Assembly: GCF_019355055.1 (NCBI RefSeq)
Contig: NZ_CP048411.1
Location: 186,001-250,000 of the forward strand
Length of the DNA: 64,000 nt
Reading direction: 5' to 3'
Source: Pseudomonas sp. MTM4
Lineage (GTDB): Bacteria > Pseudomonadota > Gammaproteobacteria > Pseudomonadales > Pseudomonadaceae
Below the pieces are notes generated by a model. That model was not told the origin of the DNA. It saw nothing but the letters and a program-made list of their open reading frames with translations, and made no database searches. Positions within the stretch are counted from its first letter, which is position 1. Every line of letters begins with the position of its first letter. The translations under genes and the position numbers were made by a program. Below, one piece after another: positions 38,578 through 47,896 of this stretch.

Positions 38578-40565
38578 AGCGCAATTCCATCGTCAGGGTC
38601 GAGGGCGGCCAGCCGCGCCACACGCTGCAGGCGTGGATCCGGCTGGGTGGGGAAGGGCGTGGGAATGTCGTCCTCGTCGAGCAGCAGCAGGTCGCTGGCC
38701 AGCACGTCGTGATCCGGCAACTGGGCGACTTCCGCCAACTCGGGCTGAATGTTCGGGCCGCCGCCGTCGACGGTCTCGTCATCGGTCAGGCCAGCCGGCG
38801 AAGCGCCGATGGCGGCAGGTACGACCAGGCCGCTCCAGTCATCCGCGCGTGGCGTCGGCGCGTCGGCATAGCGGCCCGGCTGCAAGCGCGGCGCGGGCAG
38901 CACCCGGCTCTGGAAGTTGGCGTCGGTGAAGTAGCGCAGCTTCTTCGCGCGGATTGGCGCCAGGCCCGAGAGCATCACCACGGCCTCGTCGCTAGGCAGT
39001 TGCATCACCTCGCCTGGAGTCAGCAACGGGCGGGCGGTTTCCTGGCGCGAGACCATCAGATGGCCCAGCCAGGGCGCCAGACGGTGGCCGGCGTAGTTGC
39101 GTTGCGCGCGCAACTCGGTTGCGGTACCCAGGGTCTCCGAGACGCGCTTGGCGGTGCGTTCGTCGTTGGTGGCGAAGGTCACTCGCACGTGGCAGTTATC
39201 GAGGATCGAGTGGTTCTGGCCGTAGGCCTTGTCGATCTGGTTCAGCGATTGCGAGATCAGGAAGGCGCGAAGCCCATAGCCGGCCATGAAGGCCAGCGCC
39301 GTCTCGAAGAAATCCAGCCGCCCCAACGCCGGAAACTCATCGAGCATCAGTAGCAGCTTGTGCCGGCGTTCGATGCCGTCGGAGCCGTCGAGGGACTCGG
39401 TCAGGCGCCGGCCGACCTGATTGAGGATCAGGCGGATCAGTGGCTTGGTGCGGCTGATATCCGAGGGAGGCACCACCAGGTAGAGCGATACCGGATGCTC
39501 CGCCGAGATCAGGTCGGCGATGCGCCAATCGCAGCGCGAGGTGACCTCGGCCACCGTTGGATCTCGGTATAGGCCAAGGAAGGACATCGCCGTGGACAAC
39601 ACACCCGAGCGCTCGTTGTCGCTCTTGTTCAGCACCTCCCGCGCCGCCGAGGCCACCACCGGATGCGGGGCATCGCCCAGGTGCGGCGTGGTCATCATCC
39701 GGTGCAGCGTCAGCTCGAAGGTGCATGCCGGATCGGAGAGGAAGTTGGCGACGCCGCGCAGGGTCTTGTCCTGGCCGGCGTAGAGCACGTGCAGGATGGC
39801 GCCGACCAGCAGCGCATGGCTGGTCTTCTCCCAGTGGTTGCGCCGTTCCAGCGCGCCCTCAGGGTCGACCAGGATATCGGCGATGTTCTGTACGTCGCGC
39901 ACCTCGTGGGCGCCTCTACGCACTTCCAGCAGCGGGTTGTAGGCGGCCGAGGCCAGGTCGGTGGGGTTGAACAGCAGGCAGTGGGAGAAACGCGAACGCC
40001 ATCCTGCGGTCAGGCTCCAGTTCTCGCCCTTGATGTCGTGGATGACCGCCGAGGCAGGCCAGGAGAGCAGGGTGGGTACCACCAGGCCGACGCCCTTGCC
40101 CGAGCGCGTCGGCGCGAAGGTCAACACATGCTCGGGGCCTTCGTGGCGCAGGTACTGCTCGTCGAGCTGGCCGAGGAACACACCCGCCGGTTGGGTCAGG
40201 CCGGCCTTGCGCACCTCATCGGCATCGGCCCAGCGCGCCGAGCCGTAGGTGGTGACCCGGCGCGCTTGGCGCGCCCGCCAGATCGCCATGCCGATGCCCA
40301 CCACCAACGCCAGCAGGCTACTGAAAGCGGCGATGCTACCGCCGACGTTGAAGACTTCCGGCGCATAAGCATCGAAGACGAACCACCACTCGAACAAACG
40401 CCAAGGGTGATAGACCGGTATGCCCAGCAACTCGAACCAGGGTGCTCCCAGGCGGGCCTGATAGCCGAGCGCAGCAGCCGTCCACTGCGTGGCACTCCAC
40501 ACCCCGGAAAGGGTAATGGCCAGAACCACCAGCACCTGGCCGTAAAGCACCGTTGTCACTTGCAT
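38574..40565 (-). CDS. traG: Conjugative coupling protein TraG (VirD4-like)
   Basis: A 663-residue type IV coupling protein with N-terminal membrane helices (about residues 5-25 and 65-95), Walker A APTRSGKGVG near residue 150, Walker B LLLMLDEFPALG near 385, and a long acidic C-terminal tail. It brings the relaxase-DNA complex to the Trb channel. The ATG at 40565 replaces a longer in-frame start 12 codons upstream, because the membrane-protein N-terminus begins here. Confidence 0.93.
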   Translation of the reverse strand: MQVTTVLYGQVLVVLAITLSGVWSATQWTAAALGYQARLGAPWFELLGIPVYHPWRLFEWWFVFDAYAPEVFNVGGSIAAFSSLLALVVGIGMAIWRARQARRVTTYGSARWADADEVRKAGLTQPAGVFLGQLDEQYLRHEGPEHVLTFAPTRSGKGVGLVVPTLLSWPASAVIHDIKGENWSLTAGWRSRFSHCLLFNPTDLASAAYNPLLEVRRGAHEVRDVQNIADILVDPEGALERRNHWEKTSHALLVGAILHVLYAGQDKTLRGVANFLSDPACTFELTLHRMMTTPHLGDAPHPVVASAAREVLNKSDNERSGVLSTAMSFLGLYRDPTVAEVTSRCDWRIADLISAEHPVSLYLVVPPSDISRTKPLIRLILNQVGRRLTESLDGSDGIERRHKLLLMLDEFPALGRLDFFETALAFMAGYGLRAFLISQSLNQIDKAYGQNHSILDNCHVRVTFATNDERTAKRVSETLGTATELRAQRNYAGHRLAPWLGHLMVSRQETARPLLTPGEVMQLPSDEAVVMLSGLAPIRAKKLRYFTDANFQSRVLPAPRLQPGRYADAPTPRADDWSGLVVPAAIGASPAGLTDDETVDGGGPNIQPELAEVAQLPDHDVLASDLLLLDEDDIPTPFPTQPDPRLQRVARLAALDPDDGIAL

Positions 40566-40906
40566 CCCTGAACCCAGCCTCCGAGACAAAACGTACGGCA
40601 CGCCGATGTGCCGCGGGCCAGAGGTTCGGTACTGGGAGAGGAGGGGGTCAAAGACCGTTTCGGCGGGTACTAAGACGGGTAGGACAACACAGCAGACAGT
40701 GGTGGGTGGCGGACAAGATCAACGGGGTATGGTGTAGATGGCCGGCTGGCGGCCTTTAGACAGGAATCGGCCAGAAGCAGTCATCGAACGCTTGATAAAA
40801 TTTGAGTGATTCAGGCGCATTACCCACGACGACTACTTCGCCATCGAGTTGATGGGTATTAGCCTTGTTCAACTCCCGGCATACTGTTCGAAATATAGGG
40901 AGCAAG
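40566..40906. other. 341-bp intergenic region upstream of traG with left copy of a 17-bp direct repeat
   Basis: No gene seen. AATCGGCCAGAAGCAGT lies at 40765-40781 and is repeated perfectly at 46656-46672. The promoter for traG-trb (leftward) and for the exonuclease (rightward) must lie here. The motif resembles a dispersed CTGCTTCTGGCCGAT-type sequence common in pseudomonad genomes. Confidence 0.6.
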
Positions 40907-41455
40907 ATGATGAGCGATGAGCTTTATATTTCCGTCGATGTCGAGACTTCGGGGCCGGTGCCGGGCATCTATAGCCTGCTCTCCATCGGCGCTTGCGTCG
41001 TCTCAGAACCCGCTCAGTCAATCTATCTCGAACTTCAGCCTGACGGCCTACAGCACGATCCGGAGGCGGTCGCCGTAACTGGCCTCGACCTCACCAGGCT
41101 CGAAAACGAAGGGTTAGCCCCACAGACGGCAATGCTCAAGCTGGAGCAATGGTTGAGCCAGATATGTCCGGCAGATCAGAAAGTCGTTTTCGTGGGACTG
41201 AATGCCCCGTTTGACTGGTCGTTCATCAACTACTACTTCCACAAGTATTCTGGGACGAACCCCTTTGGGTTCACCGCACTCGACATGAAGGCGTATTACA
41301 TGGGGGTTACCGGATGCCGCTGGAGGGAAACTAAATCCTCCCAAATGACCGCTCGTTTCACCCCCCAAAGCGCTCCCAACCATAACGCGTTGGACGACGC
41401 ACGATTTCAGGGGGAGCTTTTCGCTCTCATGCTGGAAGAGGCACGTAACCGCTAA
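40907..41455 (+). CDS. DEDDh 3'-5' exonuclease beside CBASS
   Basis: A 182-residue exonuclease-fold protein. It has the DxE motif in YISVDVETSG, a second acidic box in NAPFDWSFI and the HxxxxD end box HNALDDARFQGELF, so it is of the DnaQ/RNase T (DEDDh) type. GGGAGCAAG precedes ATG 40907; the next codon is also ATG. It converges on cap3 with a 4-bp overlap of gene ends, tying it physically to the CBASS operon. It may be a separate defence gene or a cyclic-oligonucleotide or DNA nuclease; neither is shown. Confidence 0.8.
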   Translation: MMSDELYISVDVETSGPVPGIYSLLSIGACVVSEPAQSIYLELQPDGLQHDPEAVAVTGLDLTRLENEGLAPQTAMLKLEQWLSQICPADQKVVFVGLNAPFDWSFINYYFHKYSGTNPFGFTALDMKAYYMGVTGCRWRETKSSQMTARFTPQSAPNHNALDDARFQGELFALMLEEARNR

Positions 41456-41943
41456 CCTGGCCAACTGCCCCGGATGGCCTCAACATAACACCCATCCCTG
41501 AAAGACCAAGCCTTTATGCCTTCGTTGCTGCTGGAGTTGCCCACAATGATTGCTAGCGGGTGCGGCAGCTGTTGGGTGTAGTACGCGGCGAACCTGGAAA
41601 AGCTCCCGATATCAGTGGGGGAGATCATAGGAATGCTTTGCGGGTGCGTATGCCAGTACCCCACCAGGCGGAGACCTGTGGCGTTAGCCTGCTCAATTTC
41701 CTTTCGACAGCGACGAGCATTCAAATCCAGCCAGGCCCTACCAGCCCGATCATCTTTATGAGGAGGAGTTGCCAAGGCCAGTACCAATCCGGCAGCGCCT
41801 GAAGGGTCAACGAAGAGCTGTCCTCCACGCTCTACATCAAAGTTTTTCTGTCTGTAGCTCTCCAGCAGGCTCGCAACCTCCTGCGATACCAACAGAGAAG
41901 TGTTTAGCCCGGGCCAGGTCCATTGCCAGGCGATCGCCGTCAT
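41452..41943 (-). CDS. cap3: CBASS Cap3, JAMM isopeptidase
   Basis: A 163-residue JAB/JAMM metalloprotease. The zinc motif is GYWHTHPQSIPMISPTD with His98, His100 and Asp111, and Glu38 is the likely catalytic acid. Cap3 removes the conjugate that Cap2 makes on the CD-NTase. Its ATG overlaps the cap2 stop (ATGA), and it is the last gene of the four-gene operon. Confidence 0.9.
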   Translation of the reverse strand: MTAIAWQWTWPGLNTSLLVSQEVASLLESYRQKNFDVERGGQLFVDPSGAAGLVLALATPPHKDDRAGRAWLDLNARRCRKEIEQANATGLRLVGYWHTHPQSIPMISPTDIGSFSRFAAYYTQQLPHPLAIIVGNSSSNEGIKAWSFRDGCYVEAIRGSWPG

Positions 41944-43724
41944 TTACTTCTCTCCGATATTTCTGGCCAATCGCGCTCCAGCTGGGCCTGCTGCATTCCG
42001 GCAGGTAGCTCAGGCCCGAGATAGCTACCTCCCAGCGTAACCACGTCATCAGGTCGATTGATGCTGCTGACCCAACTCGGGCTACCGATGTTGCCATTCA
42101 ACGCTCGTAATGCAGCTTGAGAAACCATCGAAGCAATGTTCACCATCCCAAGTGAGCCTCCCGGGATGAAACTCTCCCCGCAGGCGGGAAGGGCGACGAC
42201 CCCTCCTTCCGGCCACTCGGTGAACTTGTGCTTAAAATCACCGTTGTCTGTGAATAGGCCTCGAGCATCAAATGCACCAGATGGCGCAAGGAGCACATGC
42301 CCCACCTGTGTATGAGGTTCACTCCAGGCCTGGAGTAACCCCCAGGAGGTGCCATTTGACTTGGCCCCCCACAGCGCCACCTCCGACTGCCAGTCTGCGG
42401 TAGTAACCACTACCAGATCCGCTTTATCAAAAACCTCGGGATTCTTGTACATCACCACTTCGGCGAAGGTGGCGAACGCCGCGACTTCCGTGGTGGGCAG
42501 GTCTTTGCGAATTTTTTCCTGAAGCGCTTCGGCCTTGGGGAGACCAAGGTCATCGGCACCGAGCACATGTCTGCCAAGATTTGCCGAGACCAAGTGGTCC
42601 GGGTCAATGAGTGTCAGATGACCAACACCCGAACGCGCCAACTGTAGGGCAACGGTGCTACCCAATGAGCCTACCCCAACGCAAACGACGCGAGCTCCTT
42701 CTAGCTTCTGCGCCACGCCACTGAGGTCACGGGACAAAATCTCCGTCCTATCCAGCACATCCAGCGTCGTTGCTCGGATCAGAACTGGGGGATGATTGAC
42801 TGCAACTGCAGGCCGGCGCCGCGCTGATCGCAGGTAAAACCTCGATCCTCGATCCAGCTGTGGGCCGTATGCGCGAACGTTCAGGCAGTAGATTGGGGCG
42901 CTGGTATCCCCGGGTAGCTCCAAAGCGATCCAGCGGTTGGGCAGTGAGCCACGCTCATTGAACCAAGCCACCAGCTGCGCTCTGTCATTAGGAGCAAGAT
43001 GCGGCAAAAGCCATGTGAGCAGTAGCTCAGGGGCGGGAAGACGCAGGTCCGGATAGCTCCGAAGCTTTGCATAGAAACCTGGGGCCTCCGGTGCTCGCAT
43101 CCTTGGAGATCGGCCAATCGTCCGCCAGCAGTGCCTTTTCAGGGATGCCAGATCCGTGGCGAACCAGACTGTTTCTTGTCCAGATGGTAACGTTTGCCGA
43201 GGATCGCTAAGGGCATACAGCTTCGAGGCAGCTTGAGGGCGATCCAAAAGGATAAGGTTCTGTAGAGATAGCCCTTGCTGCCTAGACCAGTACGATGTGA
43301 TTTCGCGACGAAATTCGGCATCCCGGGTAGCCGCACATGAACCCATCCGGGACAAATTTACGATCTTGCCTAACCGCGCCAGGCTATCCGATACCACATA
43401 TTCAGGGGTGCCCATCACAGGGCGCTCCTGGAAACCATGCAGGCAGAGTCCGACTTCCATAGCATGAGGCCATAAAAGCCATGGCGAGGGCTCGACTGTA
43501 AGCCTCAACCCACTGCGGGGGAAATTCCTCGGAAAGCCGATGCGTAGCCGCCGCTCCGTGCCCGTATAGTCAACTGGCAGAGGAAAGTAGTAGCTCGCAG
43601 CTTCACCGGTCCGAGCGACCGCAGGCTGAAGCAGTGCCAGTGCGGCATCTTCGCCAAGAGCACCTCGCAGCGCGGCTATACCACGCTGCAGAGACGTATC
43701 CGTCTGATCAACCAAGACGCCCAA
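41940..43724 (-). CDS. cap2: CBASS Cap2, E2-E1 fusion conjugating enzyme
   Basis: A 594-residue two-part enzyme. The N-terminal E2-like domain has its candidate cysteine Cys94 in EVGLCLHGF. The C-terminal ThiF/E1 domain has the nucleotide-binding VVCVGVGSLGSTVAL, and Cys515 in LPACGES is a candidate catalytic cysteine. Cap2 links the C-terminus of the CD-NTase to a target, which primes cyclic-nucleotide synthesis. The start appears to be TTG at 43724, overlapping the CD-NTase gene by 17 bp. Confidence 0.9.
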   Translation of the reverse strand: MGVLVDQTDTSLQRGIAALRGALGEDAALALLQPAVARTGEAASYYFPLPVDYTGTERRLRIGFPRNFPRSGLRLTVEPSPWLLWPHAMEVGLCLHGFQERPVMGTPEYVVSDSLARLGKIVNLSRMGSCAATRDAEFRREITSYWSRQQGLSLQNLILLDRPQAASKLYALSDPRQTLPSGQETVWFATDLASLKRHCWRTIGRSPRMRAPEAPGFYAKLRSYPDLRLPAPELLLTWLLPHLAPNDRAQLVAWFNERGSLPNRWIALELPGDTSAPIYCLNVRAYGPQLDRGSRFYLRSARRRPAVAVNHPPVLIRATTLDVLDRTEILSRDLSGVAQKLEGARVVCVGVGSLGSTVALQLARSGVGHLTLIDPDHLVSANLGRHVLGADDLGLPKAEALQEKIRKDLPTTEVAAFATFAEVVMYKNPEVFDKADLVVVTTADWQSEVALWGAKSNGTSWGLLQAWSEPHTQVGHVLLAPSGAFDARGLFTDNGDFKHKFTEWPEGGVVALPACGESFIPGGSLGMVNIASMVSQAALRALNGNIGSPSWVSSINRPDDVVTLGGSYLGPELPAGMQQAQLERDWPEISERSK

Positions 43725-44961
43725 CTGGCTTCACATCCTCTTGAGAACTCGCAGTCCCGCTCACGCCGCCAAACATGGTGCCCATTAACGTGGCGTTTCG
43801 GGTGGTGCCATCAGGCCGGCCAGGCATCGTCCAGTTGGGCGGAATTTCGCTATTCACTGCCGAAATGAAGGTAGGGCCAATGCCGAAGTTTTCATTCACT
43901 GCTTTGGCAAACGCTTCTGCGGACTCGAAGCTTTCAAGTCCCAGCGAGACCGATACGCTGGCATTCTCGTGCCACTCCTGGAATGCCCGGCGGTAGCGAT
44001 GTCCATCGAGCGGCCTATTCCATTTTTCAGCGAAGTTTTCGCCGCTATCTGCCGGGTTGCAAACCTGGCATTCGTTGCCCCGGTACTTAACGTGATCCGG
44101 CATCCTTCGCACGATTTCGAGGATGGCATCTAGCGGCCTTAGCGGCGTCGACTGGGACTCTTTCGCCACATCAAGGTAGGCGTGGGTAGCGAGAGTGGTG
44201 ATAACTGCCGAAATCGGACGATGATCCGTATTTTTGGTGCGGATGGCCCACTCATCCCGATGTCGCTTCAGCAGCTTGATCGTTGCCCGAAGTGGGTCTT
44301 GATCGAGATAGTCCTGATACTGCGGCAGCGGATCCTGAGTGGCGGCATCAAAAGCGCGCTGGTTTTTCGCGACAGCCATATGTTCCGCCAAGGAAATGGT
44401 TTGCGTTGACGCGACCTGCAACCATTTTGAGTAGGGGATCGGGCTACTCGCCTTCCACCCAGTCTCCCGATCGGGTACCTCCAGCTTACCTTCGCCATTG
44501 CCTTGAAAATTCCCATTGATGGCTCGCGCTGGCGTGACATCGATGTGGAATCCAGGGTTTTCGTCAGCATAGATAATCCGGATGCCTCGGCGTAGTTGCT
44601 TGATTTCCTCCTGGACACGGCTGCCAGCCTTGAAGCGTTCCTCAATGGCATCCAGAACCTCTCGAACTCCAGCACCCTGGGCATGAGGGAGCCAAATAAT
44701 GGCGTCCGCGTCGATGGTGTCCAGATCCTCTGGGGCGCCAGAAACGGGTTTGATCGTTGTCTTCAGGCGCATGGAGCCTTGAACAAAAATGTGCGCCTCC
44801 GCCAATAGTGGATTGTCGGAAGCGTTGAGGATCTTCTCAAGCTGGGAGTATCGGTCGTTGATCTTCTCGTACTGTGCTTCGGACAGTGAGATCTCCTTCG
44901 CAGCGCGGAGCAGAAAGTGCTCCCAGCTTCCGCGCTTGGTCTGTTCATTGCTCATGGACAT
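43708..44961 (-). CDS. CBASS CD-NTase (cGAS/DncV-like nucleotidyltransferase)
   Basis: A 417-residue nucleotidyltransferase with the GS motif GSMRLKT at 62-68, the metal pair Asp84 and Asp86 in TIDADAI, and a third aspartate in GFHIDVTP. It makes a cyclic oligonucleotide signal upon phage infection. The C-terminus ends GRLG, a terminal glycine suited to conjugation by Cap2. ATG 44961, preceded by AGGAGG, overlaps the cap5 stop by one base. The product nucleotide and clade cannot be set by eye. Confidence 0.9.
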   Translation of the reverse strand: MSMSNEQTKRGSWEHFLLRAAKEISLSEAQYEKINDRYSQLEKILNASDNPLLAEAHIFVQGSMRLKTTIKPVSGAPEDLDTIDADAIIWLPHAQGAGVREVLDAIEERFKAGSRVQEEIKQLRRGIRIIYADENPGFHIDVTPARAINGNFQGNGEGKLEVPDRETGWKASSPIPYSKWLQVASTQTISLAEHMAVAKNQRAFDAATQDPLPQYQDYLDQDPLRATIKLLKRHRDEWAIRTKNTDHRPISAVITTLATHAYLDVAKESQSTPLRPLDAILEIVRRMPDHVKYRGNECQVCNPADSGENFAEKWNRPLDGHRYRRAFQEWHENASVSVSLGLESFESAEAFAKAVNENFGIGPTFISAVNSEIPPNWTMPGRPDGTTRNATLMGTMFGGVSGTASSQEDVKPVGRLG

Positions 44962-46136
44962 CAACGAACCTCCTGGGCTTGGTGGCCCAACTGTAGTGTT
45001 GGCGTGAACCTGTTTTGGTTGTCCTTATCTCGATCGAAAATCAGGTAAGCGTGTTGGTGTTGCGTAGTAAGCAAGGCCCCGAACTCAATTGCCAAAGCAG
45101 CGGGAATCGCCGCGAACACATGGATCGTGTCTGCAGTCATGGCCTCAAGCCGGCTCAAGTGCGTTTGTAGAGCGTCGCGAAACGCGTGTATCACGCGACG
45201 GTTCTGAACCATCGCATAGCTGGGCACTGGGATGCTCAGCTCAGCGATACGCGCACCAGGTAGTGCCTCTTCGACATCGCGAGCTGGGACTTGCGCGGAG
45301 ATAGACAACACCAAAGCCAGCGGGCCTTCTCCATCCGAGGGCGGGGTGAACACAAACTTGGGAGGTTCGGCTGACTGGTCAGGCCAACGTAGCTGGTGTT
45401 CGCGGTTGAACGAGAAAAGCAGGCGCTTGGATCGATCTCCTAAGGACTGCCCCAGCATGATCAGCGCTGGGATGTCAGCTACGCCCACTACGGCCAGCGC
45501 AGGAGCATCACCATAGGCTCCTCCGCGGCGCTTTAGCTGCTGCTCTAATTCGTGCTGAATGTTGTCCCTAATGCTCTGCCAATAGTGGGCATCCCTGCCA
45601 CGATGGCTCGGGGCAGGAAAAGTGATCTTGATAGGATGATCGAATGCAGTCAGTCCCTCTGAGGACATTGCCACCAACAGGTCACGGACGGGGATGTCGT
45701 TGTTCGTTGCGAAATGCTGGCTTTGAACAATTACTGGAATCGCTCTTCCACCGTCAGGAGTGGTTGCCGCCAGCCGGACTCGCTCCAGGTATGCTTGGTG
45801 CAGGCCGCTAAGATCGCTTTCCGGATATCCATCAGCATCCCGATCGATTTTGTCATGGCAACCAGGGCAGAGAAGCATGAGATTGGCTGGGTCGTTGGTA
45901 AGCGACGCAGCCTTGGCTTCGTCATGGTCAGATCGACCCCGTGGGCCCTTGGGGCTAGCTGGCAGGATGTGGGCTACCTCGCCCCATTTCATGGGCTTAC
46001 CTGCACGATAGTCATACATGAGGTCGGTGCCGCACAGCTCACAATGGCCTGCAGCCTGAGTCCACACGACACGCTTTGTCACTTCGTCGGTGTCGTAGCG
46101 ACCGCTGGCAATATTGGCTTTTCCTTGTTTTTCCAC
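44961..46136 (-). CDS. cap5: CBASS Cap5 effector, HNH-SAVED nuclease
   Basis: A 391-residue effector. The N-terminal HNH domain has zinc cysteines 32, 35, 90 and 93 and the motif EVAHILPAS (His56) with LTNDPANLMLLCPGCHDKID. The C-terminal SAVED domain (about 190-385) includes PALAVVGVADIPALIMLGQSLG and IHVFAAIPAALAIEFGALL, which binds the cyclic signal. On binding it degrades DNA without sequence choice. AAGGAGGATTC places the start at GTG 46136. First gene of the operon. Confidence 0.92.
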   Translation of the reverse strand: MEKQGKANIASGRYDTDEVTKRVVWTQAAGHCELCGTDLMYDYRAGKPMKWGEVAHILPASPKGPRGRSDHDEAKAASLTNDPANLMLLCPGCHDKIDRDADGYPESDLSGLHQAYLERVRLAATTPDGGRAIPVIVQSQHFATNNDIPVRDLLVAMSSEGLTAFDHPIKITFPAPSHRGRDAHYWQSIRDNIQHELEQQLKRRGGAYGDAPALAVVGVADIPALIMLGQSLGDRSKRLLFSFNREHQLRWPDQSAEPPKFVFTPPSDGEGPLALVLSISAQVPARDVEEALPGARIAELSIPVPSYAMVQNRRVIHAFRDALQTHLSRLEAMTADTIHVFAAIPAALAIEFGALLTTQHQHAYLIFDRDKDNQNRFTPTLQLGHQAQEVR

Positions 46137-46252
46137 GAATCCTCCTTGAAACATCAGGAACACTGATGCGCGTTAGCTCTTTGATGTCAAGTAAGGTCGA
46201 TAAATTGGAAATCAAGGAAGGAGGATAAAATAAGTGCGTACCTGAAGGATCG

Positions 46253-46477
46253 GCCACGGCCAAGGCACTGGATAACAGCTTAAAACGCGGGGTAGCGCAG
46301 ACGCGCTACCTAGATGATGGTGCTGTGCCCATCGACAAGAATGCGGTCGAGAACCAGATCCGGCCGTGGGCGCTTGGGCGTTCGAACTAGCTCTTCGCAG
46401 GGTCACTGCGCAGCGGCAAGCGGGCGGCGGCAATCATGAGCCTGATCCAGTCGGCACGGATGAATGGGCATGACCTC
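46253..46477 (+). pseudogene. IS66 transposase C-terminal relic
   Basis: A translated fragment KALDNSLKRGVAQTRYLDDG, followed by VPIDKNAVENQIRPWALGRS and, after an in-frame TAG where the family has Trp (SNWLF), by LFAGSLRSGKRAAAIMSLIQ. This is the C-terminal end of an IS66 TnpC; the rest of the element is gone. No intact insertion-sequence ends were found. It marks past transposition at the CBASS border. Confidence 0.85.
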
Positions 46478-46655
46478 TCTCGCGGCATCTATCAATGCTT
46501 CAAATACCGCGCGGTTTGCATCGCCTGGCAAAGAGCGCTCGATGCTCATGCTGTGCTTGTGATCCAAGAGATCTCCCCACTCAACTCGCTGAGCTGGCAG
46601 AACGCCTCTCGGTTGACGTAAGGGTCGTGCCCGAGACTTAAACCCGGGGCGATTC

Positions 46656-46672
46656 AATCGGCCAGAAGCAGT
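46656..46672. repeat. Right copy of the 17-bp direct repeat bracketing the CBASS island
   Basis: AATCGGCCAGAAGCAGT, identical to 40765-40781. Flanking bases differ on both sides, so the repeat is exactly 17 bp. It lies 180 bp past the IS66 relic. Confidence 0.8.
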
Positions 46673-46700
46673 AGTGCTAAACCTCTCCGCCAATTCTCCA

Positions 46701-47771
46701 TTACGCCTCTCTCAGCCAGGACAACAACCCCAGGTGATAACCATCGCAACGCTTGCGAGCCAACGAATAGGCGTACTCGACCTTCTCGTACGTCACTTCA
46801 GGCTCCACAGCCTCGAGATCCTTCATTGTCTTCTCAATCGCATCATGGTGTGACTTACAGACAGCGCGATTGGCAAGACAGCTTAGACCTCGAAGCATCA
46901 TCTCAATGGCCTTTGGCCCTGTTGCCAATACAAGGTCTTTCGTCGGTGGAAGAAGCCAGCTGAAGTCCATCTCTTCCCGGCGTCCTTCAGAAGGAACTCG
47001 CCCCTCAATCAGGTCGGTCCAGTCCTTTTCCAACTTGATGGAGTTCATACGACGCGCCAGTTCGAAACGTAGGGTATTGAGTGGTGGCATCGGAGCATTA
47101 CGGTCAAGCACGATTACCAGAGCATCCTGAACTGGCCAATCGTCGATCATCACCGCGGTTTGCTGGGTATCAATAATGGTGAAAGGAGGTGCCCCCCCCA
47201 ATCGGATGGGTACCCTCGCGGGGCAGATCGGCGCTGTTTTGATGACCTTCATTTCCGGACAATTGGCATCCTGAAGAGGCTTGCTGACTGTCCCTATGGT
47301 TCCTTCCCACTTGGACTCCTTGCGCACGTCATCATCAGTGATGAAGTACCACCAGTCCGCCAGCTCAATCATCGAATTTACGTGTGAGAAGTCTGCCAAT
47401 CGAAACCCACGTGAGAGTCTGAGAGACTGGCCGACGTCAGAGATCCTTTTTCCGAAAATCTCCAGGGCATTATTGACGGACCCGCAGTGAAATTCGATGT
47501 GATCAACGCCACTCAGGTTGACCTGCAGCTCGATATCAACCTCCCTTTCAACTGCGTCAAAAACGATATCGGGTCCGTTTTCCAGCACCTCCATATCTGA
47601 ATCAGGATTGTTCTCGAAGAAGAGCTGTAGCTCCTCGCGGAGCAAGCAGAGCTCAGCAAACTCTTCTGGCTCCTCTCGCCTGGCCTTTTGTTGAGCAATC
47701 TCAAGCAGGAAGATCCGCTCTAGCTGGTCCATGACGAAGAGTTCGGAAGGCTTATGGTTCGGACTAGGCAT
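46701..47771 (-). CDS. Hypothetical protein, 356 residues
   Basis: Not recognised. The N-terminal 70 residues are acidic and helical (QQKARREEPEEFAELCLLREEL). The middle has beta-rich ELQVNLSGVDHIEFHCGSV and a hydrophobic WWYFITDDD patch. The C-terminus includes CKSHHDAIEKTMKDLEAVEPEV. No signal peptide or membrane helix is seen. It is isolated between the CBASS repeat and the decayed toxin-antitoxin locus, within cargo, so a defence or element-maintenance role is possible but unproven. The ATG at 47771 is chosen as the first start. Confidence 0.6.
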   Translation of the reverse strand: MPSPNHKPSELFVMDQLERIFLLEIAQQKARREEPEEFAELCLLREELQLFFENNPDSDMEVLENGPDIVFDAVEREVDIELQVNLSGVDHIEFHCGSVNNALEIFGKRISDVGQSLRLSRGFRLADFSHVNSMIELADWWYFITDDDVRKESKWEGTIGTVSKPLQDANCPEMKVIKTAPICPARVPIRLGGAPPFTIIDTQQTAVMIDDWPVQDALVIVLDRNAPMPPLNTLRFELARRMNSIKLEKDWTDLIEGRVPSEGRREEMDFSWLLPPTKDLVLATGPKAIEMMLRGLSCLANRAVCKSHHDAIEKTMKDLEAVEPEVTYEKVEYAYSLARKRCDGYHLGLLSWLREA

Positions 47772-47896
47772 GAGCTGGCTGCCCTGAAAATCGGGTTTCC
47801 CATTTTGGGGTGGTGGCCGAATGTGCCGGATTTGTATCGTCTTCTCAACCGGGGCAATTACGCGACCGGTACAGGAACACGACTAAGAGGCGATCC

